Positions 1-13,207 are shown, numbered from the stretch's first letter. The stretch: 52,868 bases of DNA from Conidiobolus incongruus B7586 (GCA_000697335.1 JNEM01014322.1:1-52868); one strand, 5' to 3'. Program-made: numbers and translations. Notes: generated from the sequence alone by a model not told the origin.

Positions 1-1895
1 AGCTTGAAGAGATTGGACCTTGGTATTATATTTTTCGATGAGTTGAGGATCGACCACTCTTTGCTTAATCTTATCTTTGGAGCTGTATTTCATAGCCATT
101 TTCAAAATCTTGCGATCACCTTCACCTACTAATGTAACAGCTCTACCAGCACGTCCAGCACGCGCCGTACGACCAATACGATGCAAGTATTGAGCAAATT
201 GAGTGGGCATATTGTAATTGATAACGGTATTGATACCCTTGATATCTAAACCTCTAGCAGCAATATCGGTGGCAAGTAAGAATGCGACCTTGTCATCTCT
301 GAACTCTTCCAAAGCAGTCATTCTCTGTTCTTGGGTCAAATTACCGTGAAGTTCAGCAGCAGAAAGTCCCAAGAGACCAAATACAATCTTCATCTGGTGA
401 GCAGCGGCCTTACTTCTGAAGAAGATAATGGTATTGCGCTTGAAGGTTTTGGTACAAAGCGCTACTAAAATGGCGGCTCTGTCATCTTCACGATGGGCAC
501 GAATACGGATGAATTCTTGTACCAAACGCTTGGCAGTAGATTTTCCAGGATCAATCATTAAACGGACTGGACGGTTCAATGACATACGAATCAATTGGTC
601 AACATTGTCAGTCATGGTGGCAGAGAAGAGCATTGTTTGACGGCTCTTGGGGCAAGCTTTGACAATTTCGTTTAATTCATCGGCAAAACCATCTTCTAAC
701 ATTCGATCAGCTTCATCCATAACAAGAATTTCAATTTGATCGAGTGAAAAAGCGTTAGCATTGTGAATGTGATCAATCAATCTACCTGGGGTAGCAATTA
801 CTACGTCAGGCTTTTTCTTTAGAGCAGCTTGTTGAGATTTCAATGATAAACCACCAACTGCTAAGCAGAAAGTAATATCAGTGAAAGCAGCTAATTTGGT
901 AGCAACATTGTGACATTGGATGGCCAATTCACGAGTAGGGCATAGAATTAATACCCTGGTAACGGGAGCGTTGCGAGGACGATATAAAAGCCTTTCGAGG
1001 ATGGGAATAGTGAAGGCAGCAGTTTTACCAGAACCAGTGACGGCACCGCCACAAATATCTTTACCCATCAGAGCCATTGGGATTGATTTAGCTTGAATGG
1101 GGGTAGGTGAAACGAATCCCAATTGACTGATACCCTTCATAATAGGTCTTGACAAGTTCATTGTGGCAAAAGTTTCAGCAACTTCTTCATCGAATGTTTC
1201 TTCTGAGAAAAATTCTTTCTTCCTCTATTATTGAACAGGTTAAATAAATTTTGATTAAAAGAGTGTGAAATCAAATACCTTGATTTGCTCTTCTGTTTCT
1301 TCTTCAGAATCATCATCAGAGCTATCTTCAATATCATTATTTTCGTCATCTTCATCTGAATCACTTGGTTCATCGGAATCGGATTCTTCTTCATTTTCTT
1401 CAGGCTCTTGATCCTCATCGTGTTTATCTTCAGATTCATTTCCTGATTTTCTACTCTTGATCTTTTTCTGAGCTAAACGAAGTTGAATTTTGTCATCAAT
1501 GGAAGTGTTATTACTCTAAAATCGCCCTGTTAATTTATATTATGAAGATATATAATATTAAGCATACTTTTCTAGCTTTCAAATCATTTTTAGCTTCGTC
1601 AAATTCTAAAATATGAAATGATTTGGTAAGACTATCATCCTGAATATCAAAAGTGAATTCTTCGGCAAACCCCTCTTCGGGTTCCTCTCTCTTTTTGTCT
1701 TGAGTTTCTTTAGTTCCATTTTTGTCCTTCTTATTCTTATTCTGCTTTTTGTTTTTAACTTGTTTAACCTATTCAATTTAATTAATTCTCTGAAAAATAA
1801 TTAACAAATTTATTTACTTCTTCCTCTTCAATAATTTCCTCTTCCTCAGGGATAGGGGCATCGTCATCAATTGTCATAATAAAATCCAAAACCAT
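1..1895 (-). CDS. DRS1: DEAD-box RNA helicase Drs1/DDX27 (3' end beyond window)
   Basis: Nucleolar ATP-dependent RNA helicase needed for 27S pre-rRNA processing in 60S subunit assembly. I model four exons: 1895-1818, 1768-1568, 1515-1279 and 1224-1, with the C-terminal tail lying outside the window. The N-terminus ([20 protein letters not shown]) has the LDF-x-TI-acidic opening seen in fungal Drs1, followed by a long acidic, lysine-rich low-complexity stretch. The helicase core is all in exon 4: Q motif (GFVSPTPIQ), Walker A (AVTGSGKT), [17 protein letters not shown] box ([11 protein letters not shown]), SAT, then the second RecA lobe with [13 protein letters not shown] and [16 protein letters not shown]. 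The next residues ([11 protein letters not shown]) match the DDX27 branch rather than other DEAD proteins. It is transcribed divergently from MVD1 across a 1.5-kb spacer. I see no disabling change. Confidence 0.95.
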
Positions 1896-3422
1896 TTTTA
1901 ATTATTAAATTATTAATATCTTAAAAATATATAATCATTAAATGTTTTATTTTAAAATTTTACTACTAGCTTATCTTTGTAAACTAGTTTATGAGATTCT
2001 TTTTTATGGGATAGATTAAATCACTGTTTAATAATGTGGATAAGATTTTGAATGATTTTAATGATGAATAACTCATAAGCTATATTACTAAGTTACTGAA
2101 ATATGAAAATATATAAATAATATTTTTATATTGGATTAATGTCCATGTATCGATATATCTATTCATCAACATCAGTAGATTCAAATTAAATATTTCTATT
2201 TTTTCAATAACAATTATTATATTTTGGTAATTTCACAATATATAAAAAATACACTAATAATTTCATCTTGAAAACTTTGCATTGATAATAACTTGTATTT
2301 TAATATTCAATAAATTTTACAGTAATGTTTTTTATTTAATAACCATTCTGATTATTTAAAGTGATCATTATAAAATTATAATTTCAATTTTCTCATTGAA
2401 CCAACTGAATGTTCATGTATTCTTATAGATTGTAAACAAGACCTTTGATATTTTATTAAAATAACTAATATTTACAATTACAAACCCAAAAAATATCTGA
2501 TATTAATCACGGAATTATCTTTATCAACTACCTTCCTATTTTGTAATGGAAATAGAACCAATCCTCAAATTTCGGTTTTCGATTTTAGTGATGAGAAAAA
2601 AAATTAGTTCTAATTCTATATTTTTCTCAATATGTTAAGACAAGAATATCAATATTAAGATTTCAATATGGTATCATAGCAGTAAACAATAAAACATCCA
2701 ATGTAAAAGACTAACTTAGATAAGATCATAAAAATTATAATTTTTAAATTTTGCAAATTAAACTTTGTCCCAATTAAATTATATTCAAAGGTGAATATAT
2801 CACATAAAAATTGGGAAATATCAATTTTGATAATATTCCATTTGAATTTATATTGGAATGATTTATACTATCAAATTAAATGAATATATTATTGGCAATA
2901 TATTATGAATTTACGGAAACATTAATAATAGTCTATTGATTTATATGATACCAAACAATTGATTAAATCAATGTATTCGCAATAATGATTATATTTTTAT
3001 TAATTATCCTTTGATCAAAATTTAATAATTGTATTCATATAAATATATATTTTATAATTGGTCAAATATCAGTAAATTGAAATTATCGCTATTAAAATTG
3101 GCATCAATATGATAAAAGCTTAATGAAATATTAACAAAAATATGAAATTTTTAATATGATATGCCAATGCTATATAATTAAATTGGGAAATGATATAATA
3201 TGGTGCTTAATAAAGGCATATAATATTTTATTTACGAATTATGGAATTAGCTTTACAATTTTATTATTGTGACAAGTGTTATCTTAATAAGTTGATTTCG
3301 TAACTAGAAATTAAATGATGAACAAATGATTAATGTGCCACAATTAATGGTAATTAATGAATCAGTATAAATACCATTGGAATCAAGTGATCTGAATTGA
3401 TCTATCAGTCAATAGAAAAATC
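1896..3422. other. AT-rich divergent intergenic region DRS1/MVD1
   Basis: About 1.5 kb of very AT-rich DNA between two divergently transcribed genes, so it should carry both promoters. I find no reading frame with coding character and no recognisable repeat. The only promoter-like element I would single out is the TATA-like box near MVD1, listed separately. Confidence 0.6.
3366..3373 (+). promoter_or_regulatory. TATA-like box upstream of MVD1
   Basis: The octamer TATAAATA lies 49 nt before the MVD1 start codon and is followed by less AT-rich leader sequence. Such strings are common by chance in DNA this AT-rich, so only its position relative to the start supports the call. Confidence 0.3.
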
Positions 3423-4657
3423 ATGAGCTTAAATAATTCTAATATTATTAAAAAAGAGATCACTTGTACAGCTCCCGTTAATATTGCTGTGATTAAATAC
3501 TGGGGAAAGAGAGACGAAAAATTGATTTTGCCTACCAACTCATCACTCTCTGGTACTCTCTCTCAAGATCAATTACAGACTAGAACTACCATTGCTGTCA
3601 GCTCTGAATTCACCCAAGACAGACTTTGGCTCAACGGTAAAGAAGAAGATGTTGCAAATAGCAAGAGACTCCAAAACTGTTTGAATGAAACTCGTAAGTT
3701 GAGAAAAGAATTTGAAGACAACAATCCTGATGCTGAAAAGTTATCCACTTTGAATATCCACGCCTGCTCCGTCAACAACTTCCCTACCGCTGCTGGCCTC
3801 GCCTCCTCCGCATCTGGGTACGCTTGCTTTGTGTTTACTTTATGTAAGTTATTCGAACTTCCCATTTCTCTCGAAGAGATGTCCAAGATTGCTAGAGTCG
3901 GCTCGGGTTCTGCCTGCCGTTCCTTATTTGGGGGATTTGTCGCTTGGGAAATGGGTGAAAAGGAAGATGGATCAGATAGCAGAGCGTCCAAATTGCTCCT
4001 GAGACTCACTGGCCCGAAATTGAGGCTTTGATCTTGGTCGTCAGTGATGCCAAGAAAGCCACCAGTAGCACTGTTGGCATGCAAACTACCGTCAAGACAT
4101 CTCCCTTACTCCAATATCGTATCAAAAATGTTGTCCCCGAAAGAATGGAGCAAATGAAGAAGGCTATTTTGGATCGTGATTTTGAAACTTTCGCTCTATT
4201 GACCATGCAAGATAGTAACCAATTCCACGCTGTCTGTCTTGACACTTATCCTCCTATCTCTTACATGAATGATGTTTCCAGAGCCATTGTCCGCTTGGTT
4301 ACTGAATTCAACAAAGGCCCTAAGGGAGTTCGTGTTGCCTACACTTACGATGCTGGACCAAATGCTGTCCTTTATGCTCCCCGTGATGCTATCAAGGAAA
4401 TCATCCCCATTATTGCTTACTTCTTCCCTGGTTCCATCCCCGAAACTTATTTCAAGGATCCCTATCAACTATTCAACAACCCTCAGGAATGGTCTACCCT
4501 CAGTGCTAATCAAATTCCTGAATCTATTTCCAAGATTATTGACCCATTCCCTGCTGACTCCATTAAGAGTATTCTTCATACTAAATTGGGTGATGGACCT
4601 CGCGTTGCCGATGCATCCATGACTTTACTTGGTCAAGACGGTTTACCTTTAAATTAG
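3423..4657 (+). CDS. MVD1: Mevalonate diphosphate decarboxylase, with one reading-frame break
   Basis: Catalyses ATP-dependent decarboxylation of mevalonate-5-diphosphate to isopentenyl diphosphate, the last step of the mevalonate pathway feeding sterols and prenyl lipids. No intron is seen. Near the N-terminus [16 protein letters not shown] and [14 protein letters not shown] are diagnostic; then the GHMP-kinase ATP loop [29 protein letters not shown], and near the C-terminus YDAGPNAVL, whose Asp is the catalytic residue of the yeast enzyme. Total length (about 411 codons) suits fungal MVDs. Around 3984-3992 the frame slips by one base: the first frame runs on to a stop at 4031, while the conserved continuation ([14 protein letters not shown], then LVVSDAKK) is in another frame. 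One missing base after the GCG codon explains it. No slippery heptamer is visible, so I take it as a sequencing or assembly error, or a recent null allele. Confidence 0.93.
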
Positions 4658-4960
4658 AAACCCGATTTCGTATGATTGCTTGTAATCATTCATCTTAATT
4701 TTACATATTTTAATAATTCAATCTTCATATAATATTTAAAAATCAATATATATACAATTACCAAGACATTTATTTCAATCATTTTTTCAATTTTGTATTT
4801 AATGACTTATTTTGATTGATAGTATAATTTTTCATGGCCATAAAAATGACTTTATATAATTCAATATAATTGATAAATTTCGAAAATAAAATTTTCTATC
4901 AAATTAACAATAAGTATATTAATAAAATTCATTAATTAACTTAATACTTACAATCAAACT
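4658..4960. other. AT-rich 3' flank of MVD1
   Basis: About 300 bp of AT-rich sequence after the MVD1 stop. It should contain the polyadenylation region. I see no gene or distinct repeat here. Confidence 0.5.
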
Positions 4961-5391
4961 TGTCCAAAGTTGATCGAATTTGATCACCCTTATCCAAGTC
5001 CTGGATGAAGTTTGGAGATCTCAGGGGGTGGTAAGCCCCAACACTAATCCTAGAAGCCTGGCTTGGTTAACTATTAGATAGCTAAGGAGTATATTTCTAG
5101 CGGTACCAATGTCTTGGCTTATCTTTACATGATATTGAAATCGCTTGAGAGTCTTGCTTGATTTAAGTTACATATACAGATGTTTATAATTACCACGTAT
5201 TTTTCTCATGAGATGCTTGCCACAGATGATTGCCACAGATGCTTGCCTTGCGTTAAAGATATTCTCTCATTTTGTTGAATAAGCTTTACTTGAATCTATA
5301 ATAAAACTATCTCATCATTACTCTCGCACTTTTACTTCTATTGTACTTATTGGCTTTTCTCACTATCTTTTGAGTCTCAAGGAGTAAAACA
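4961..5391. mobile_element. Possible solo LTR-like fossil (GC-richer island)
   Basis: This stretch of about 430 bp is clearly less AT-rich than everything around it. It starts with TG and ends with CA at the bounds given. It contains a TATA-like string (TATAATAAAACTATC) about 90 bp before its right end, and a short tandem repeat. These are the properties of a lone long terminal repeat left after recombination, but I see no convincing target-site duplication and no second copy in the window. The bounds and the family are therefore uncertain. It could also be a piece of another repeat. Confidence 0.25.
5212..5246 (+). repeat. 13-bp tandem repeat, about 2.7 copies
   Basis: Three consecutive units: GATGCTTGCCACA, GATGATTGCCACA and then GATGCTTGC (9 bases before divergence). 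The units differ at one base. The repeat lies inside the GC-richer island and is the only clean tandem array of non-AT sequence I noticed. Confidence 0.85.
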
Positions 5392-5509
5392 ATGTAATAT
5401 TATTCAATAATTAATTTGCTAAGTGTTTTATATATCTGATACATAGGATTTTTAATCTCAATCCTGATTCTTCTAATTGCCTTTCTAATTTTATAATGTT
5501 TATTATGGT

Positions 5510-6750
5510 AGATTTTTTAAGACAATATATTTGGCAATTTATTATCAATATTAGTTTGGAAAGAAAATATGGCAAATTTTTTAATTTTCAATTTTTTCAA
5601 ATATATTGTTAGTGTTAAAAATTAAATTATATATATATAGGAAAATCAAAATTTTCAAATTAGAAATATATATTTATTCATAGTTATTTTTTTAAAATAC
5701 TTTTATTCAAATATTTGATAGATTTAAATATGCTTGAATTAGATAGTAGTTATCAAAAGTTTTTCATTTATTATCACTAAAATTCAACTATAAATCTTTT
5801 AAAATCATTTAGGATTTTTACATAACTTAAGGAGATAATAATATATTTAACACTATTATTTTGCTAGATTTATTATTTTGAAGTTAAAAGTGATATTATT
5901 CAAAATTTATTAAAATCTTAAATTGATTTTTATTGTATTTTTTAATTAATTTATAAAAATAAATAAATATATTAAAAAATACCATTTTATTTTAATTAAA
6001 GAATTGGATAAATAATATAATATATCTAAACAAGAATATTATATATATTGAAGTATAAACCTAGATTAATTAATAAAAAAATAAAATAAATACCTTACAT
6101 TTTTAAAAAAATATAAAAAACTCAAAATAATTATAAATAGATTTAACTAAAAATTGTTAAAAACAATGGTTTTCATATTAAATCATTATAGTTGATGAAT
6201 TTTAAATTATTCTATATAATCTTTTACTTTAAACAAAGCATAATATTAGGTTAAATTTTGTTAAAACCATCCTTTTTATTAATCCCAATAAATAAATATT
6301 TTATTTATATACAAATATTCTTTTTTTAAATATATTATAGTTCTATAAGATTTCTATATGATATTTTCAAAAGCAATTTAATTAATAGAAAATTATTTAT
6401 AATTTATTTTGAATAAAATAATATTTAATTGATATATTTATTATAAATTGAAAATAATTATTGTTTTATATAATAATTACAAAATAATCAAAGTTAAAAC
6501 TATAAAAAGTTTTTTATAAAAAAAATAGAAAATTACCATATCAAGTATAATTATTAGATTACAGCCTATTTGGCTAAAATAATTATAACAAATCAAAAAA
6601 TATGACTATAAGAAAGAAATTACTATAAATAAATTAAATTGGTTTATAAACCTGAAAATTTGGTTTTTAATAAAAAACTGTTTTTAGGTATTGGAAGCTT
6701 GCTAAAAATATAACAAAGAGTTATTGATATATAAAAGAGAATATCAATTT
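5510..6750. repeat. Diverged AT-rich direct repeat, copy 1
   Basis: The segment aligns by eye, with many substitutions and small gaps, to 7335-8590. Matching landmarks in order: AAATTTTTTAATTT, TATGCTTGAATTAGATAGTA, CAACTATAAATCTTTTAAAA, TAATCTTTTACTTTAAAC, ATTAGATTACAGCCTA and TTGGTTTATAAACC. The offset stays close to 1.84 kb. Base composition is even more AT-rich than the normal spacers and no protein can be read. Both copies look like very old, mutated repeat DNA; the original element cannot be named. Confidence 0.7.
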
Positions 6751-6957
6751 AATATTGAGTATCAATTTTATAAATCTTCTATTAATAATTTTAATTAATT
6801 TTGATTTTAATATTTTGCCATTATCTAACTTCTATACTAATATAATAAAGATGTTAAATTTTCTAAATATTTTTTCTATTTAATTAATAGAAAACAAAAA
6901 GAGTACCTGTTATAAAAATTTATATACCAGGATCAAAGCCCAGAATTCCTTTTTTAT

Positions 6958-6958
<1 letters not shown>

Positions 6959-6985
<27 letters not shown>
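6959..6985. repeat. (AT)n microsatellite
   Basis: An uninterrupted AT dinucleotide run of about 12-13 units, in the gap between the two AT-rich repeat copies. Confidence 0.9.
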
Positions 6986-6989
<4 letters not shown>

Positions 6990-7334
6990 TCTAAATTATT
7001 TTTTGAAATTTCTAATAAGAATATAATATAAAGTTATAATTCACCAAATATATTAATAATTACATATTATTAGTATTTTATGTATTGATAGAAAAAAATA
7101 ATATTAATCATGTTTTATTAATTTTTATATAAACCTTAAAAAAATATATCAAAAGCAATATAAAGTTTATTATATTTGATAAAGAATATTCATATTAAAA
7201 ATAATGTTATTAACTTAATATATACTAATAAAGGTATAAATATTTAATAAATGAATATATTGAACTAAGAATTCAAGATTTAAAGTTTAGATAAAATGTG
7301 GTAAAATCATATAAAATAAAAATAAACTAAAATT

Positions 7335-8590
7335 GAATATATTATAGTTAGCATTTCAAATTATAATTATTACTATAGAATTAAAGAAATAGGAAATTTT
7401 TTAATTTCTGATTTTTCAAACATATTATTAGTTTCAAATAAGTAAATATATATAAAGCAAATAAGAAAATAAATAGTTTTGAATTATATGTATATATATA
7501 TATATATATATAATTTTTTTGATTAAAAAATTAATTTTTTAAAATTAGTTGTTTAATTTAATTATGCTTAAACTAAATAATAACCATCAAAAGTTTTTTA
7601 TTTTAGTATTAGTAAAACTTAACCACAAACCTTTTAAAATTATTTAACATTTATAAATAACTTTTGATAATAAAATATTATTTAAATTAACAATTTATTA
7701 CTAGGTAAATTATTTTAAAGCTAGGAGAGAAACTATTTAAAACTTGTTAAAATCTAAAAAACTAATTTTAACTATTACTCTTCTAATTATTAATATAATA
7801 AAAAATTATATTAAAAAACAACTTTTTATTTTAGTTAAAAAACTATTAAAATATTTTAATATTAGTTATACAAGTATTTTATATATATTAAAGTTTAAAT
7901 TAAAATTAATTAATAAAAATATAAAATAAATATCTTATAATTTAACTAAAGCTTAAAAACACTAAAGTAGCTATTATTAAATAAAATTTACTAAGGTATA
8001 ACTAGAAACTAAAGTTTTTACAACAAATTATTATAATTAATGAATCTTAAATTTTTTTGTATAATCTTTTGTTAAAACATAAATTAAAGTGTTAGATTAA
8101 GTTAAATCAACCTTCTTTATAAATTCCTTTAAATAAACATTTTATTAATAAGTGAATGTTAATTATAATAATAAATTATAATAACATATACTATTTTTAT
8201 TTAGTTTTTAAAAGAAAATTTATTAATAGTAAACTTTATATTTTTTTAAATAAAACTATTTTTAATTAATATTCTCAATATAATTTAAAAAAACCTATTA
8301 TTTTATATAATAATTATAAAATACATAAATCTAAAGTTGTAAAAAACTTTCTAATTAAAAATAACTGGAAAAAACTACCATATCTAATATATTCTTTAGA
8401 TTATAACCTATGTAATTATAATTGTTTTAGGCAATTAAAAAACTAGCTTATAGGAAAGAAAATTTCTATAGGAAAATTTAATTGGTTTGTAAAATATTAA
8501 ATTTTAAATTTTAATCTTTAATAAAAAAAATTGTTTTTTAAGTGTTAGATCTTTGTTAAAAGTATAGCAAAAAGTTATTAGAAATAAAAA
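7335..8590. repeat. Diverged AT-rich direct repeat, copy 2
   Basis: Second copy of the block at 5510-6750, in the same orientation. Landmarks here: GGAAATTTTTTAATTT, TATGCTTAAACTAAATAATA, CCACAAACCTTTTAAAA, TAATCTTTTGTTAAAAC, TTAGATTATAACCTA and TTGGTTTGTAAAATATT. A 61-codon frame at 7744-7929 is made almost wholly of I, K, L and N, and its counterpart in copy 1 is not open, so I do not call it a gene. Weak similarity may extend beyond both copies, which would make this a tandem unit of about 1.84 kb. Confidence 0.7.
7491..7512. repeat. (TA)n microsatellite
   Basis: An 11-unit TA run near the left end of AT-rich repeat copy 2. Confidence 0.9.
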
Positions 8591-9542
8591 AAACTATTAA
8601 TTTTATAATATATATTTATTTTTACTTTTTATATATTAAAATGTTTATTTTTTTCAATCACAAAAAATTCCCATTATTTAAATTACAAAGTAATAATATC
8701 TAAATTTTAGTGTTACTTATGATAGTTTATCTAAGCATTGATTAAATATTGATAGGTGTGCTCAGAGCCAATGGAAATTCTGGGAATTATATTATACTGG
8801 GTTTCACCTTTCTTTATGTGATATTGTTCTATTATTTATTTAATTTCATCAATATTATAAGTATAATAGTTTAGAAGATATCAATTGATTAAATTCCATG
8901 AAATATTAAATTTATATCTTATGGATTAATTTTAAAAAAAATATACTACCTTGCCAAATAAACAATTAATAAGACCTGAAATATATGTAATAAAGTGCTA
9001 TATTTTCTAATTGATCCTTCAAAATAAAACTTATAAGTTTTATATTTAATTAATTACTGAATCATGAATGTTAATTATTTTCAAAATATATTTCACAATT
9101 GATTGATTTTTCATTAATCCTTTTAAAATTAATATTCATTTATATTGTATTTACAAATTTAATAGCTTATATAAACATATTATATTTAATAATAAGTTCA
9201 ATTAAGAATATTGAAATAGATTTTAAATAATTATAAACTATGGATTATTAAATATATTGGTTTATTATATAACTTATTGTAATATAGAGAATAATATATT
9301 TTTTGATTTATTTAAAAATTAAAATGCAATTTGATCAATTCGAACCATATCTATGGGATCAAATATTTAACATTTATGATTACATTAAACTCTTTGAATT
9401 TAACAAGTCAAAATTGAATAATAATATTCTTTATTGAATATTGTATAAAATTTATATCTCAATTAAATAATTATATTAAAATAAATATCAAATTGTATAA
9501 TTTTTTATATAAAAGTTTAAAAAGAATTCAATTTATTTCAAA
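8591..9542. other. AT-rich spacer before dynein intermediate chain gene
   Basis: Nearly 1 kb of AT-rich sequence. A short, slightly GC-richer patch at about 8756-8820 (it includes GTGCTCAGAGCCAATGG) stands out, but nothing in it can be assigned. The right part should hold the promoter of the following gene. Confidence 0.45.
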
Positions 9543-11718
9543 ATGGAACAAAGAAGAGCTGAACTTGATGCAAAGAGGCAAAAATTACAGGAATTACGTA
9601 AACAGAGAGCTGAAAGAAGGAAAACTATGACTCAATCAATTGGTGATGAGGTGATTATTCAGATAGAATTTTTATTAAAGTTCATTTGATTGAGTATGCA
9701 ATTTAATTAGGCTACAGCTCAGGAATTAGGATTATCAGGAAATCTCAGTTTCAGTCGCCATAGACAAAATATTGACGAACTTGTTTCATCCCTCGTTGGC
9801 GATCGTACTAACTCTACCTCCAGCTTAACCATTGGCGTAAATACTGATGATATTTCCTTTTCATCCAATCAAGGCTCCTTATCTGGTACAGGGGGCAATA
9901 CTACTCCATTGAATACTTTATCCCCTACATTTGACAAATCTCCTCAGTAATTTTCTATTTTGTAAACCCCTTAATTTTTAAATTAATTCAACTTCAAAGG
10001 TTTTCTAGACCTCCTGTTAAATTAGAAGTGGTAGAAACTGTGATTTTCGATCAGCCTCCTAAGGTATTATTCAACTGATTGAAACATCAATTAGCATACA
10101 ATTAACGCTGAAATATATAGGAAAAAGTCCTTTATTCCAAGGAGGTTCAAACTACCTCTAGTATGTACGATGAACCTGTTATTAATGAAGAAGAAGTCCA
10201 ACGTAGACTTAAGGAAGAGAGAGAAAAGGAAGAGCAGTTGAGACAAGCTCAATTGGAAGAAGAGGCAAGAGCTTTAGAGTTAGAAGAAGAGAAAATTAAT
10301 AAGGGTACTTCAAATAAAATTAATGTAGATGAAATTATCCTTATCACTTTGATTTAGAATTAACTGAAGAAGAGCGCTTAGCTATTCTCTCAAATGATGA
10401 ATTCTTGGAATTTATCAACAATTCATCAAAAGTTGTTGAAAGAGCTTTATCTCAACCTTATGACTATCTAGTTGATTATACTCAAACTGAGGACCTTAAT
10501 AAGTAATTTCATAATTTTATCCAATCCTTATCATATTATTGACTTTTATTTCCCATTAGAGACGAAGCTGTTGAAACGATTAAACTTACACAAACCTATT
10601 TTGATGAGCGTCTCACCAAAAACAGATCAGTCATGGATATTGATTGGTCTATTAAATACCCAGAACTATTTTTAGGTGCTTATAATAAGAATTTATCTGC
10701 AGCCCATGACCCTGATGGTCTTGTCTGTGTATGGAACACCCATCTCACAGATAGAGCAGAATTCGTATTCCATGCACCAAGTGACGTTTTAACAGCCAAA
10801 TTCTCTCCCTTCCATCCCAACTACATTGTTGGTGGAACCTATACTGGTCAGATTTTACTCTGGGATACTAGAAGCAACCGACTTCCAGTACTCAAGAGTC
10901 CTCTAAATTCTACTGGCCATACTCATCCTGTTTATAATTTAACTATGATTGGAACACATAATGCTCACAATTGTATCACTGCAAGTTCTGATGGTATGAT
11001 CTGTGCCTGGCAATTAGATTTATTAGCTCAGCCCCAAGAAGTACTTGAATTATTACATCCAAGCCCCTTACGTGCAGATGATCTTGGAATCACTGCCCTC
11101 GATTTCCCCACCAATGAAACCGCTACCTTCTGGGTAGGTACAGAGGAAGGTGCAGTTTACCAGATTAACCGTTACGACCGTGCAGGAATAAAGGTTGGTG
11201 TCCATCCTAACGACATCTACACTGGCCATAGCGGTCCAATTACTAGTCTACACTTCCACCCACAGGTTGGAGCTCTTGATTTCTCAGATCTCTTCCTCAC
11301 GACCTCTTTCGATTGGACCATCAAATTGTGGCAAGCTAAATCATTAACCCGTCCTTCACCCACACCCACTCAAATTGCACCCCTCGTTTCATTTGAGCAT
11401 GGCTCTGATTATGTTCTCGATGCCCAATGGTCCCCCTCACATCCTGCTGCATTTGGCTCAGTTGATGCTGGTGGCAATTTTAGTGTATGGAATTTAAATC
11501 ATGATCTTGAGATTCCTGCTTCCACACTTAATTTAACTTCACGAGGCTTGAATAAACTTAAGTGGGATAAAGAAGGCTCTAAAGTCGCTATTGGTGCCTC
11601 TGATGGTAGGATTTATGTCTGTGAGGTACCATCATTAGTCAACCCTCACGCTGAAGACGGTGCCATCTTCCAGAAAACGGTATCATCTTTAACTCGCAAT
11701 ATATTTAACAAGGATTAG
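9543..11718 (+). CDS. DYNC1I: Cytoplasmic dynein 1 intermediate chain
   Basis: Subunit that scaffolds the dynein light chains, binds the heavy chain through its WD propeller, and binds dynactin p150 or NudE through its N-terminus. Exons: 9543-9650, 9711-9946, 10009-10063, 10121-10304, 10358-10502 and 10560-11718 (628 aa). The N-terminus is a charged single helix (AELDAKRQKLQELRKQ), as in all ICs. A Ser/Thr-rich linker follows, then PPKEKVLYSKEVQTT, which corresponds to the Tctex/LC8 site of animal ICs although with V in place of T in the KxTQT motif. The block ELTEEERLAILSNDEFL and the repeats (SAAHDPDGLVCVWNT, GGTYTGQILLWDTRS, FLTTSFDWTIKLW) are typical. Donor 1 is GTGATT, which is weak. An alternative acceptor at 9998-9999 would add three residues (FSR-like) in frame. 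Confidence 0.95.
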
Positions 11719-12471
11719 AGCATGGTTTTAATTAATAGTTAATTATTTAAGAACCAACAAAAATTAATTCATTTTTAACCAATTTGAATTTAATTAAATT
11801 TTTATCCTTTAAATCTAATATTTGCATTCGTTTTAACAAAATTCAAAATTAATCACAATTTATAATAAAAATAAAGTATAACACCATTTTATAAAATGAA
11901 TATTAAATCAATAAACAATTTTTTATTGATTTCAACATAAATTCTAATTCTCAAATTTATTTTTATTTAAACATCACAAATTGATTATTCATTAAAAAAA
12001 ATAAAATGTCAAAAATATGTTATATATTTGTTAATTATTATGGATAATAAATTTGAATGAAGATTAGAGTGGTATTAAAATATCTTCATATTATATATAA
12101 TTTAATACGGTTATAATGAATTGACTATGATTGTCAAAGTAAAAATATTAATTATAGAATAAAATTTGTAAAATAATTAACATCTATAAAATATAATGAA
12201 GTAATGAGAGATATTCAAATTAATAAGACAATATAATTGACTGATATTGGGCAAAATATAAAAATATGATAAATAATTTTGGCAATATTAAAAATATATT
12301 ATTGGTATATAATAAAGAACCCCATTGAAATGAATAAACTTGAGAAAATAGGATATATAGACCAGAATAAAGGTTGGGAGTTGATATAGAATATACATAG
12401 TGGCGGTGTTGGTAAATATCGAAGTGTACAAATATTGTCAGTTTATTGCCAACATATCCAGTAATATACGT
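11719..12471. other. AT-rich convergent spacer
   Basis: About 750 bp between the 3' ends of the dynein gene and RPS15. It should contain the two polyadenylation regions. No gene, RNA or repeat is recognisable. Confidence 0.55.

Positions 12472-13207
<736 letters not shown>

Noticed and set aside
3984-3992. Programmed frameshift in MVD1
   Set aside because: The shift needed is -1 (or +2), there is no slippery heptamer, and no other MVD1 is known to use recoding; a missing base is simpler.
3569-4084. 171-codon antisense frame over MVD1
   Set aside because: It is opposite conserved MVD1 blocks; the open antisense frame is a by-product of the codon usage of the real gene.
7744-7929. 61-codon open frame in the AT-rich repeat
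   Set aside because: Composition is almost only I, K, L, N and Y as expected from random AT-rich DNA, and the aligned sequence in the other repeat copy is not open.
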